Shown: piece after piece, positions 1 through 6,644 of the stretch | Position numbering within the stretch: the stretch's first letter is position 1 | Layout: each line of letters begins with the position of its first letter | Assembly (NCBI GenBank): GCA_015501585.1 | Contig: JADNRY010001313.1 | Location: forward strand, 1 to 12,460 | Source: Rhodocollybia butyracea | Taxonomy: Eukaryota; Basidiomycota; Agaricomycetes; Agaricales; Omphalotaceae | Reading direction: 5' to 3' | DNA: 12,460 nucleotides | Notes under the pieces: generated by a model | The model's input: only the letters and a program-made list of their open reading frames with translations | Told to the model about the DNA's origin: nothing | The model's database searches: none | Translations under genes and position numbers: made by a program

Positions 1-283
1 TCAGCATCCGCGGATTAGCAAGTAATAGTGCTAGTAGTGGGTGACATATTGCGGGATATTTTGGGGGTACTTGGGGACATTTTGGATTTTGCACAGCCTT
101 ATATACATTGGCACTTACACTCTATTGAGGGCAGGGTTGATCCTGGACATATTGGTGACATCTTGGCATTGTTTTGCATTGTTCTCTCATTACAGCAACC
201 CTGACTTTCGGTCCAATAATTATCGGCCCGACCTCGGCCTTTGACTTAGAGGCTTTTGAGGCTCAAGCCTAAAAGGGGGATAC
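1..283 (+). mobile_element. 3' internal end of an LTR retroelement
   Basis: This stretch leads directly into a polypurine tract and an LTR, so it is most likely the last part of the retroelement's internal region. I could not recognise integrase or chromodomain residues in any frame. A frame ending in a TAA at 268-270 is open for a few dozen codons but is not diagnostic. The DNA is wordy, with loosely repeated ggacatattgg-like phrases between 40 and 170. It is probably the end of pol or a 3' untranslated segment. The rest of the element lies outside the window. Confidence 0.5.
271..280 (+). promoter_or_regulatory. polypurine tract of LTR retroelement
   Basis: AAAAGGGGGA sits three bases before the TGTTATG that opens the LTR. 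In Ty3/gypsy elements such a tract primes plus-strand DNA synthesis. Its position and purine purity fit that role; no mechanism was tested. Confidence 0.6.
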
Positions 284-883
284 TGTTATGATCATGCCCA
301 CTTGCCGAGCGTTGGATCACCTTTGGATCATCATGGCCATCAGTCTGGCATCTCTCCGATTCCTTTCCGATACTTATCTCATCATTTCCTTTATCTCTTC
401 ATCTTATCTCTCACATCTTATCTTTGTCTGATACCAGAAGGTCTCGGACTCATTCGGACTATCACATCACTGGTCCTTATTATCTTATGACTCTATTACC
501 TTCCCGAATCATTCATTACTATTGTCTTATATTGATATTACTTACTTCAGTCTCCCGAACTTGTCCCCGGCTATTGTCTTTTCCATTAGTATATAAGTAG
601 TGGTACTTTGTACGGTAAACCTCAGTTTGAATATCAACTTGGATAACCAAGACACTCTGTCCGACTAAGTTCCGTCTTAGTACTCTCTTGTCTTTATACT
701 CTTTGGCCCTTCATAGGCCAAATCTATCTTGGTCTCTCTCTTGAGACTACTCAGTGTGACAAGGGTCTAGCTAATAGCTATACCGCATGTCCCACTCTCT
801 TTATTATCTCCAATATTGGTCTGAGACTAACTTTGTTGATATATCCCTCTCGGGCCCTCTGGTCTTGCACAATCTTACCAACA
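284..883 (+). mobile_element. LTR (3' LTR) of a Ty3/gypsy-like element
   Basis: The segment starts TGTTATG right after the polypurine tract and ends ...ACCAACA, giving TGTT/AACA inverted tips and a length of about 600 bp. It contains a pyrimidine-rich left half and a TATA-like box near 590, as expected of a U3 promoter followed by R-U5. The right boundary is my inference from the inverted tips and from the start of a different tandem repeat at 881-884. The second LTR and the target duplication cannot be seen because the element extends off the left edge. The gypsy class is inferred from the tract/LTR layout only. Confidence 0.6.
590..597 (+). promoter_or_regulatory. TATA-like box in the LTR
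   Basis: TATATAAG lies about 306 bp into the LTR, a normal place for the core promoter at the U3/R border. Transcription would be expected to begin about 25-35 bp downstream. This is inferred from position only. Confidence 0.4.
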
Positions 884-1452
884 TGAGATCACTCAGGATG
901 GTGCTGAGACTGCCGGCATGACCAATCTGGGCTGAAAGACAGAAGACCACAATATATTAATCAGCCGGGAGTCCTAACCTCTGGTATCAGGACATCCTGT
1001 GGCTCTCGCACTTATCAGTAGTCAGACTATGATTAATCCATGAGATTGATCAGGACCATGCTGAGACTGCCAGCATGACCAATCTGGACTGAAAAACAGA
1101 AAACCACAATATATACATGACTGACTAAGGTTAATACATGGGATCACTCAGGATGGTCCTGAGAGTGCTGGCATGACTAATCTGGGCTGAAAAACAGGAA
1201 ACCACAATACATTAATCAGCTGGGGGTCCTAACCTCTGGTATCAGGACAACCTGTGGCTCTAGCACTTATCTGTAATCAGACTACGATTAATACATGAGA
1301 TCACTTGGCATGGTGCTGAGAGTGCCGCATGACCAATCTGGGCTGAAAAACAGAAAACCACAATATGTTAATAAACCGGCGAGGGGTCCTAACCTCTGGT
1401 TTCAGGACAACCTGTGGCTCTAGCACTTATCTGTAGTCAGACTACAGTTAAT
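881..1452. repeat. tandem array of ~157-bp units
   Basis: Four head-to-tail units begin at about 881, 1038, 1136 and 1293. Their lengths are 157, 98, 157 and 160 bp. Each opens with a version of acatgagatcactcaggatg, continues through a 'gaccaatctgggctgaaaaacag' type block and, except the shortened second unit, a 'ggtcctaacctctggt..caggacaacctgtggctct' type block, and closes with 'cagactacgattaat'. The 98-bp unit lacks the middle-right part. A fifth, degenerate start is seen at 1453. No coding potential is evident. The array begins exactly where the LTR seems to end, so the retroelement may have inserted into it. Confidence 0.85.
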
Positions 1453-1523
1453 ATATGACATCATGAGCTTGGTCATCTTGGCAATTTCAGAGTGATTCAG
1501 AGTAATCTCATCTATTAACCGTG

Positions 1524-1592
1524 GTTTGATCACAGTTAAGTACTAGTACCCCAGGTTGTCCTGAAACCAGAGTATAGGACCCCCTTGCTGAT
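1524..1592 (-). repeat. inverted partial copy of the 157-bp unit
   Basis: Read on the minus strand, this stretch matches the right half of the tandem unit: a gggggtcct block, tctggtttcaggacaacctg, then an actta..ctg.gatca tail. It lies about 70 bp beyond the array in opposite orientation. The match spans roughly 70 bp with scattered differences, so an old inversion or an inverted insertion is likely. Confidence 0.7.
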
Positions 1593-2089
1593 GAACATGT
1601 TGTGTTTTTAAATGGAGGCGCTCTGAATCTCACCCTGATACCAAGTCTCATGAAAACTGTCTCAAGACCAACAGTCATGTTGCTGCAGGTTGGCTCAAGC
1701 ACCTCCTGCACCAGGTTCAAATTAGGAATCCACACTGCAACTGTAAGATACAATTTATGGTTCCAGCTATATGGGTATCCGTAACCGTACCTAAAGGTCT
1801 CTATGGACACATTTTATGGTCGCTATATGGGTGCCCCATAAAACTATAATTTGGCACTCAGCTCTACACTGGTGAGTTTCAAAATATTCAACCAGATGGT
1901 TTTTACATCATTGATATTGCCTAGGACCCTCCAGCCTAAGATATAACGTGCCGTATACCCTAAAAATACTGGTATACGGGTCCTAGAAGCCGTCCTGTAT
2001 ACCATACTGTAAGGACCTATTTTTGTCAATTTTACTTGTCATATTTTTAAGGCTGTAACCATATACGGTACAGTGCGGATCCCTAGTTT
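1593..2089. other. no gene; short repeats and an inverted repeat
   Basis: No convincing coding sequence is present. 'gctatatgggt' occurs twice, near 1766 and 1822, each preceded by ttatggt. CCGTATACC (1951-1959) and GGTATACGG (1971-1979) form a perfect 9-bp inverted repeat with an 11-base spacer. Related tacggta words recur at about 2060-2075. This looks like decayed mobile-element DNA. Confidence 0.5.
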
Positions 2090-2215
2090 GAACCTGAACT
2101 GAACCTAAAGTTCAGGTGCAGTTCACAATTCCTTTGAACCAAACCTCAAGGTTCAGGTGCAGGTTTGGGAAGTCTGTGAACCTGGGTTCAAGGTGCACCC
2201 AGATTCGAACCTCCA
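2090..2215. repeat. GAACCT/AGGTTC repeat cluster, left copy
   Basis: Dense GAACC(T) words occur in both orientations, giving many possible small stem-loops. The block aaggttcaggtgcaggtttggg around 2148-2170 has a diverged counterpart in the right cluster near 3068-3090, in the same orientation. The low-complexity composition gives fortuitous open frames, and I do not consider any of them genes. Confidence 0.7.
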
Positions 2216-2988
2216 CACCGCATACAATTTTTAGTGTGCTTTTGACACCATGGAGCAAACATTTCAACCCTGTTTCTATTTTTCCTGAGGAACCTAATGT
2301 GAAGTATTTATCCTTGTCTCAAAAATGCAATTATTTACCTTGATAAATGTTTTTTATGTGCCTTGTAATTTTTTCTTATCATACAAGTTGATCATTTATA
2401 ACATCAATGAACTTATATTACAAAGAAACCTTCAAGTATATAAGGCTATACTATACCAAACTCTATTACAGAGCTTTGGGAGGGCCTAGAGGTGGGAAAC
2501 ACAAAGCATCTTCCAAAACTTGGGAGATAAAATTACTAAAGCCAGACTAAGAACCATGATAGGATGTGATAGATTACATTCCACATGAACATAGGTACCC
2601 ACATTTATAGATTGTGTGGTTAAATTGATTCATGGAAGATTTGTCTACTATCCAGCCTGAATCTTGATCTGATCTCTCAAAAAATGTAATTATTTGTGGT
2701 GCTGAATGCCACAGCTCAAACTCTGTCTGAAGCCTCAGATAAGCCTTCTGCCCAGCCTTGAGCACTTCATGAGGTTTAACTCATACACTATCAAGCTGGG
2801 CTGTACTTGGAGGGCCTGTATCACTGACATTACAGATGATTGCACACTGAGAAACTTGGAAAGTGGAGCAGCATCATGTTCACTGGCCACCAGTGATTTA
2901 ACCAAGTACTAATTAAGAAAAATGCAGTACATACATTGCCAGAAAGGTAAATCTGTAAATTAATCTTATCAATTTTGCCAAATTTGTG
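2216..2988. other. no gene between the two GAACC clusters
   Basis: About 770 bp of AT-rich sequence with no frame that looks like protein and no clear splice-site pairs. A short phrase, ctcaaaaa(a)tg(c/t)aattattt, appears near 2320 and again near 2676. Because related repeats flank this interval, it could be the interior of an old non-autonomous element or simply the spacer between two independent repeats. Confidence 0.4.
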
Positions 2989-3166
2989 AGGTTCAAACCC
3001 GAACCCGAACCCGAACCTCTGAACCTGAACCCGAATCTCCGAACCTGAACCTCCGAACCCGAACCTGGGGTTCAGGTGCGAGGTTTGGAAAATGTCAAAC
3101 CGAACCTGAGGTTCAGGTTCAAGGTTCGGCCAAATTAAGGGGTTCGCGCACTGAACCAAACCCCGG
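2989..3166. repeat. GAACCC/GGTTC repeat cluster, right copy
   Basis: This runs from a nearly pure (GAACCC)n-like tract into inverted versions (ggttcaggttcaaggttcggcc) and ends with ggggttcgcgcactgaaccaaacccc, which is self-complementary in part. Several overlapping inverted repeats are visible. A stretch near 3061-3115 aligns with the left cluster in direct orientation. A 119-codon minus-strand frame that crosses it is a by-product of the repeat and is rejected as a gene. Confidence 0.75.
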
Positions 3167-3273
3167 CAACACTGAAGACCAAGCACCACTCCAAAAGAAA
3201 CAAAAGAAATGCAGTAAGCTCAGTTCTACTTCTATTAATTGGATCTGATTCTGTTCTCTTCTATAGCATATGT

Positions 3274-3331
3274 CGATGTCACTGATGTCAATGATGATGG
3301 CAATGTTCTATTTATGGGCTCAGGTGAGTTT
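3274..3331 (+). pseudogene. exon-like island with splice-site context (uncertain)
   Basis: A pyrimidine-rich tract with an upstream attaat ends in ctatag. It is followed by about 55 bases encoding YVDVTDVNDDGNVLFMGS and then by gtgagt, a strong donor motif. This looks like a small internal exon. No neighbouring exon could be joined to it and I do not recognise the peptide. It may be a relic of a host gene or a transposase gene, or chance. Confidence 0.2.
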
Positions 3332-3374
3332 TTATCCATAGCCATTGTATAGCCTCACTGATTGCAATTCAGCA

Positions 3375-3539
3375 ATGGCTGCTACCAGAAGCAAGACCGG
3401 AAGTGTTCAACCTTTGACGAAGCAAGTGTCGGCTGCTTCCAGTTCTAGTACAGCCACTGCCCGGGTATCAGGATCTGCTATTCCTGCCTTTCTCTCGGCG
3501 TACAAGCCCCCATTCTCTCATGAGTCATTCATCTCTTGA
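3375..3539 (+). pseudogene. short S/T-rich ORF, gag-like N-terminus (uncertain)
   Basis: An ATG at 3375 opens a 54-codon frame starting MAATRSKTGSVQPLTKQ, rich in Ser, Thr and Ala, and stopping at 3537-3539. The 'M..TRSKTG' opening resembles the disordered N-terminus seen in many fungal gypsy gag proteins, but the similarity is weak and nothing gag-like (capsid helices, zinc knuckle) follows in any frame. It is best read as a possible retroelement fragment; an unrelated short ORF cannot be excluded. Confidence 0.2.
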
Positions 3540-4237
3540 AGATATCAAAATCCATGGAGTGGCAGGTAGATTGCATTGACTTGCTTACAGTTGACCCGTT
3601 ACTTCCTTCTACTTAATACTATGAACTTTTTGACTCAAAGCATACCTTATCTTCCACTCGTTTACAGTATCAATCTTAATCATTTCTCTGCTCATTCTCT
3701 ACCTATACCCTTGTTTGTCTTCAACAACATATTTCGTATCCTTGTTCAACTCAAGGGCTACATCTCCAATACTACTACCTCACGTTCCCTACAGTTACTA
3801 CCTCACTGTTGCCTTTCTTAGAAAATTCTTTGACTCAACTTTGACTACCACATCATGGAATACAGTCAAGCAAGTATCACAAAACTTGACCATGGATCCT
3901 GAGCTATCGGATTCACAGCTGCAAGACTTTTGTGGCTGGACTTAACTTGCGGCTGGACTTGACTCACGGCTGATTCTCAACTGACTTACAGCAAGCTATC
4001 TCAATCTGAATTGGCGGCAGGGTTTTTGTACAAAAGGAACCTTATACAGTAGCCCATGGAGTTCTGCACTTGGAATCCATGACCGGAACAGTGCCACCTA
4101 ACGAGGGTAAGATACTATACATGGGCTGTATTGACTTGCATTTGACCTACGGATGCGAAGTTTCTTATCGGCTAAAGCATCGAATGTAGCGCTATACACA
4201 GTAATAGCTTTGACTCCAATACTGTACCATCGCATGG
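3540..4237. other. no supported gene
   Basis: Two overlapping plus-strand frames of 76-81 codons occur here but start at non-ATG or unconvincing codons and have no recognisable composition. The phrase attgacttgc...ttgacc appears near 3575 and again near 4129. The sequence is CT-rich on the plus strand to about 3830, reminiscent of LTR or intron remnants, but no terminal repeats could be defined. Confidence 0.4.
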
Positions 4238-4242
4238 AGCTT

Positions 4243-4615
4243 CATCAGGAAAAGCCGTTTTTGCCTAGGTGACCCCAGAGTGGCCTAAAGCAAACTAGGT
4301 GACCTATGAATCCTATGGCATCCTAGGAATTTGGGCTTGTCCCTTGCCAGTCAAGGCTCCTGAGGATTCCTTAGGGTATCCTAGGCAAACCGAGGGCAAG
4401 CCTAGGTTTGCCCGGGTTTGCCCAGGTGTTCCCCAGGTGTTCCCCAGGAGCACCTGGGCAAACCTGGGCAGACCTAGGCTTGCCTAGGGAATCCTCAAGA
4501 GCCTTGACTGGCAAGGGACGAGCCCAAATTCCTAGGATGCCATAGGATTCATAGGTCATCTAGTTTGCTTTAGGCCACTCTGGGGTCACCTAGGCAAAAA
4601 CAGCTTTTCCTGATG
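4243..4615. mobile_element. 373-bp foldback / MITE-like inverted repeat
   Basis: The sequence is one long imperfect palindrome centred near 4429. The outer arms (catcaggaaaagc..tttttgcctagg and its reverse complement) pair over at least 135 bp with few mismatches. The inner parts also pair but with a roughly 20-bp indel around 4375-4400. The centre holds a duplicated aggtgttcccc. CCTAGG words recur along both arms. Both strands therefore encode the same spurious peptide start (MTYESYGILGIWA), which shows the symmetry rather than a gene. Flanks at 4238-4242 and 4616-4621 share agc/gct but do not give a clean target duplication. No transposase is present, so it is non-autonomous if mobile. Confidence 0.85.
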
Positions 4616-4808
4616 TTGCTTTTAGTAGAACACTCAAATATGGTCTGAATCGAGAGACGGACACCTACTTTATGCGGCTATGATGGAATCAATTGCCTTA
4701 CATTGGCAAGGTCACTATTCCTGGATAACAGCACTGCTGACAGTGGCTGAAAAGTTGCTGGAAGGAATAATACCAATTTGAGCTCAGAACAAAGATATAG
4801 TAATAAAA
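4616..4808. other. no gene; unremarkable spacer
   Basis: Sequence between the foldback element and the short palindromes. I see no coding frame or repeat in it. Confidence 0.4.
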
Positions 4809-4859
4809 GCCTTGTTATAACAAGGCAGTCCTTTGTATGAAAAATCGTTGTTATAACAA
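4809..4859. repeat. pair of short palindromes with TTGTTATAACAA core
   Basis: GCCTTGTTATAACAAGGC (4809-4826) is a perfect 18-bp palindrome, and TTGTTATAACAA recurs at 4848-4859. The two cores are about 36 bp apart centre to centre. Perfect short palindromes in pairs can be protein-binding sites or hairpin tips of small elements; nothing here decides between these. Confidence 0.7.
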
Positions 4860-4907
4860 GTACAGCTAATTATTACGCTGTTGCTACGTAATTACATCAT
4901 TGTGTTA

Positions 4908-5014
4908 ACGCGTAAATTTCGGCCCGCCTCCGCTTCCCTCCCCTCCCTCGCAAGCTCGGGGGGTCCCCCAAGCCGGGAAGTCATTGGCGGGCACACTAAA
5001 GCCTTATTTACGCG
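4908..5014. repeat. GC-rich nested hairpin region
   Basis: The ends ACGCGTAAAT (4908-4917) and ATTTACGCG (5006-5014) are inverted. Inside them GCCCGCC (4922-4928) pairs with GGCGGGC (4986-4992), then CTTCCC pairs with GGGAAG, and GGGGGTCCCCC lies near the tip. The GC-rich interior contrasts with AT-rich flanks. Nested pairing suggests a foldable RNA or a small palindromic element. I do not recognise a known RNA family. Confidence 0.55.
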
Positions 5015-5027
5015 GTATATGTATCCC

Positions 5028-5044
5028 GAGCGCCTGCGGCGCTC
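5028..5044. repeat. perfect 7-bp stem hairpin before the telomere-like tract
   Basis: GAGCGCC-TGC-GGCGCTC is a perfect stem with a 3-base loop. It directly abuts the CCCTAAA tract. A hairpin followed by CTAA resembles a Helitron 3' end, but the spacing is shorter than usual and no Helitron protein is present. Confidence 0.6.
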
Positions 5045-5124
5045 CCTAAACCCTAACAAAACCCTAACCCTAAACCCTAAACCCTAAACCCTAACCAAGC
5101 CCCAAACCCTAACAAGCCCCAAAC
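5044..5124. repeat. interstitial telomere-like repeat tract
   Basis: The tract mixes CCCTAA and CCCTAAA units, with ccctaacaaa and aagccccaaa variants towards the right. Most fungi use TTAGGG telomere repeats, so a CCCTAA-type array inside a scaffold suggests telomere-associated DNA, a healed break, or the tail of a telomere-targeting retroelement. The tract is short and imperfect, so it is not a functional chromosome end at this position. Confidence 0.75.
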
Positions 5125-5133
5125 GCACTTTTG

Positions 5134-5201
5134 GCAATGCCAACGGTTACTCTGTTAGGGTTAGCTAAAGCTAACCCTAACGAGAGTAACCTCGGCATTG
5201 C
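5134..5201. repeat. 68-bp hairpin with head-to-head telomere motifs
   Basis: The inner stem GTTAGGGTTAGCT / AGCTAACCCTAAC (13 bp each, 2-base loop, centre about 5167) is perfect. With a one-base bulge it extends through GGTTACTCT / AGAGTAACC, and after a small asymmetric internal loop through GCAATGCC / GGCATTGC. The arms carry TTAGGG and CCCTAA facing each other. It lies 9 bp after the telomere-like tract. Confidence 0.85.
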
Positions 5202-5395
5202 ATAGTACTAGTTGCGCTCAATGAACTTGAGCATGAAAGGTAGGTACTAGTAGGACTTAGTGGTACTTATAAGTAGAACACCTATTGTAGTTATCAGCAC
5301 TGTAATTATTAGTATCGTTGTTAATATCAGCAAATTGTCATACAAAGGTTGGCCTTCATATAACAAGTACATAATTATTAAATCAGTGTCAGTAG
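5202..5395. other. spacer upstream of the LINE fragment
   Basis: AT-rich, with tactag(t) words. No coding frame could be linked to the LINE ORF, whose frame has a stop at 5393-5395. The 5' breakpoint of the LINE probably lies here or at about 5396. Confidence 0.35.
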
Positions 5396-5905
5396 GTGCC
5401 AATTCCATCAATCGATCACTTGGTCATACCAGAAAAGGCAGATGCTTTCCACGAGCTTGTAGAACAAGGTGTAGATAAGTATCTGGAGGCACAACTAAAT
5501 GCCACAAAGAGTAAAACTTACCTTTTTCATTGGCGAAAAGAGCCAATCGGGTCAAGAAATGACTCAAAGACTAAAGTAGGGAGTGAGTCAAAGTAGAAGA
5601 CAAGATTCAAGAGGCAATATCTTAGTCTCGTGAAAAACACAGTACATCGGGACGCATTTACCAAGGTCGTCACAGGGGACCGCTCTCTGGCAGTTGAGAC
5701 TATATGCAAGACTCAAGTTCCTCACAATCTGCGACTGTGCAGATTTTGTAGGTCAGATGTAGAGGATCCTGAACACGCATTCTTACTGTGTTCATACCCA
5801 CCTGTCGAGTCTTTGCGAGCAGGCCTTTTGACTTCTGTTTTCATTTATGACGAGGCTTCTTTATTTATCCCAACTGGATATGAGAGAAATTTTGTAGTCC
5901 CGTAG
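5396..5905 (+). pseudogene. 5'-truncated LINE ORF2 C-terminus (zinc-finger end)
   Basis: In one frame the sequence runs open from 5396 to a TAG at 5594-5596 and then continues in the same frame to a stop at 5903-5905. The second part contains KNTVHRDAFTKVVTGDRSL, AVETICKTQ and then CRFCRSDVEDPEHAFLLC, a CX2CX8HX4C motif. This arrangement (HR-A-T, then 'AVE', then a CCHC finger followed by 'PEHA..LC') is characteristic of the C-terminal end of reverse-transcriptase polyproteins of fungal non-LTR retrotransposons. The reverse transcriptase and endonuclease domains are absent, as is usual for 5'-truncated LINE copies. The internal nonsense codon shows it is dead. The natural C-terminus may have been displaced by the insertion described next. 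Confidence 0.75.
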
Positions 5906-6142
5906 GTAGATACTTGTTAACTTATTTAATTCCTGTACTCTTGGTTGACTCTTGGCCTCTCTCTCGGCTCACGGATCTACCGCTACCAAAGCGTAGTGAG
6001 CTCGTCCGGACAACAGGGACTCGGGAGATGGGGGGAGATGGCCCCGAGACGATGATGTACGTAGGCACATCGGGTAGCGTCTCGGACCCCGTATCAGCAC
6101 TTGGTCCCAAGCCGGCAATAAACCTAACCTAACCTAACCAGC
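5897..6142 (+). mobile_element. short retroelement tail ending in (CCTAA)n, nested in the LINE
   Basis: The GC-richer segment ends in 'ccggcaataaa' (AATAAA at 6117-6122) followed by three CCTAA units and CC (6123-6139). It is flanked by GAGAAATTTTGTA (5884-5896) and GAGAATTTTGTA (6143-6154), which look like an imperfect 12-13 bp target-site duplication. That layout, a 3' signal plus simple tail plus flanking duplication, is typical of a 5'-truncated LINE or a SINE. The frames across it are not recognisable proteins. An alternative reading is that this is simply the 3' UTR and tail of the LINE fragment itself. Confidence 0.5.
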
Positions 6143-6154
6143 GAGAATTTTGTA

Positions 6155-6644
6155 CAAATAGGCTAATAGCATTGGCCTAATACCAATACAATTCTCTTCA
6201 GTTAAGCTATGCCATGCTTAGGATAGATCCTGGAGGAAGTCTGAAGCTGTGGTCAAGAGATGTAGAGCAGAACACTTCCTCATCCTTTTCCTCCCTTTCC
6301 TTTTTTGGATTAAATAGTTATTTTATCTTCTGCCACGATCGGAGTTTCGGACCCAGTTTTGAAATTTATCCAAAATAAAATTGGGCCCCAGTAACTGCTA
6401 AACGCAGTGCATCTGAGCGTCCGGCGGTGTATACTTTAGAGGCCTGCCGCCATCCCTGCTCCAGCCCTATAGTCGCTACCCGTGCTGGACTGGCCATTTC
6501 CTTCATGGGACCGCAGACTGTATTTTATCTGGCTCAAAATTTTGAGTAAATACTCCTAAGAAGTTTTGCGTCCTGTTTTGGACAAGTTTTATTTATTTTC
6601 TAGTTCGTGGAGCTTACTAATTATGAAAATATAAGACACTGTAC
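6155..6644. other. intergenic region upstream of the recombinase
   Basis: No gene is supported. It holds a pyrimidine-rich tract (about 6275-6310), the palindrome CTCAAAATTTTGAG (6533-6546) overlapping GAGTAAATACTC (6544-6555), and a tttatttattttctag run ending near 6602 that could be an intron end in a 5' UTR. The recombinase promoter is expected here, but I cannot define it. Confidence 0.4.
6533..6555. promoter_or_regulatory. overlapping palindromes ~90 bp upstream of the recombinase
   Basis: CTCAAAATTTTGAG is a perfect 14-bp palindrome. It shares its last three bases with GAGTA-AA-TACTC, a 5-bp inverted repeat. Their position 90-110 bp before the first recombinase ATG makes a regulator or recombinase binding site possible. 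This is inferred from symmetry and position only. Confidence 0.3.

Noticed and set aside
41..490. Short ORFs in the retroelement end and LTR
   Set aside because: They cross the polypurine tract region or lie within the LTR and have no recognisable protein features.
1508..1810. 100-codon minus-strand ORF
   Set aside because: It includes the inverted satellite half-unit, and no protein family is recognisable.
2830..3189. 119-codon minus-strand ORF
   Set aside because: Its central part (FGFGGSGSEIRVQVQRFGFG) is a translation of the GAACCC repeat.
3576..3945. Overlapping 76-81 codon plus-strand ORFs
   Set aside because: CT-rich sequence gives Leu/Ser-rich chance frames; starts are non-ATG or arbitrary, and no motif was found.
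4299..4559. Two opposite-strand ORFs with the same N-terminal peptide
   Set aside because: The identity is produced by the long palindrome of the foldback element; no coding character.
5028..5050. Helitron 3' end (hairpin followed by CTAA)
   Set aside because: The hairpin sits directly on the CTAA instead of about 10 bp away, the CTAA belongs to the telomere-like repeat, and no RepHel gene or matching 5' end is visible.
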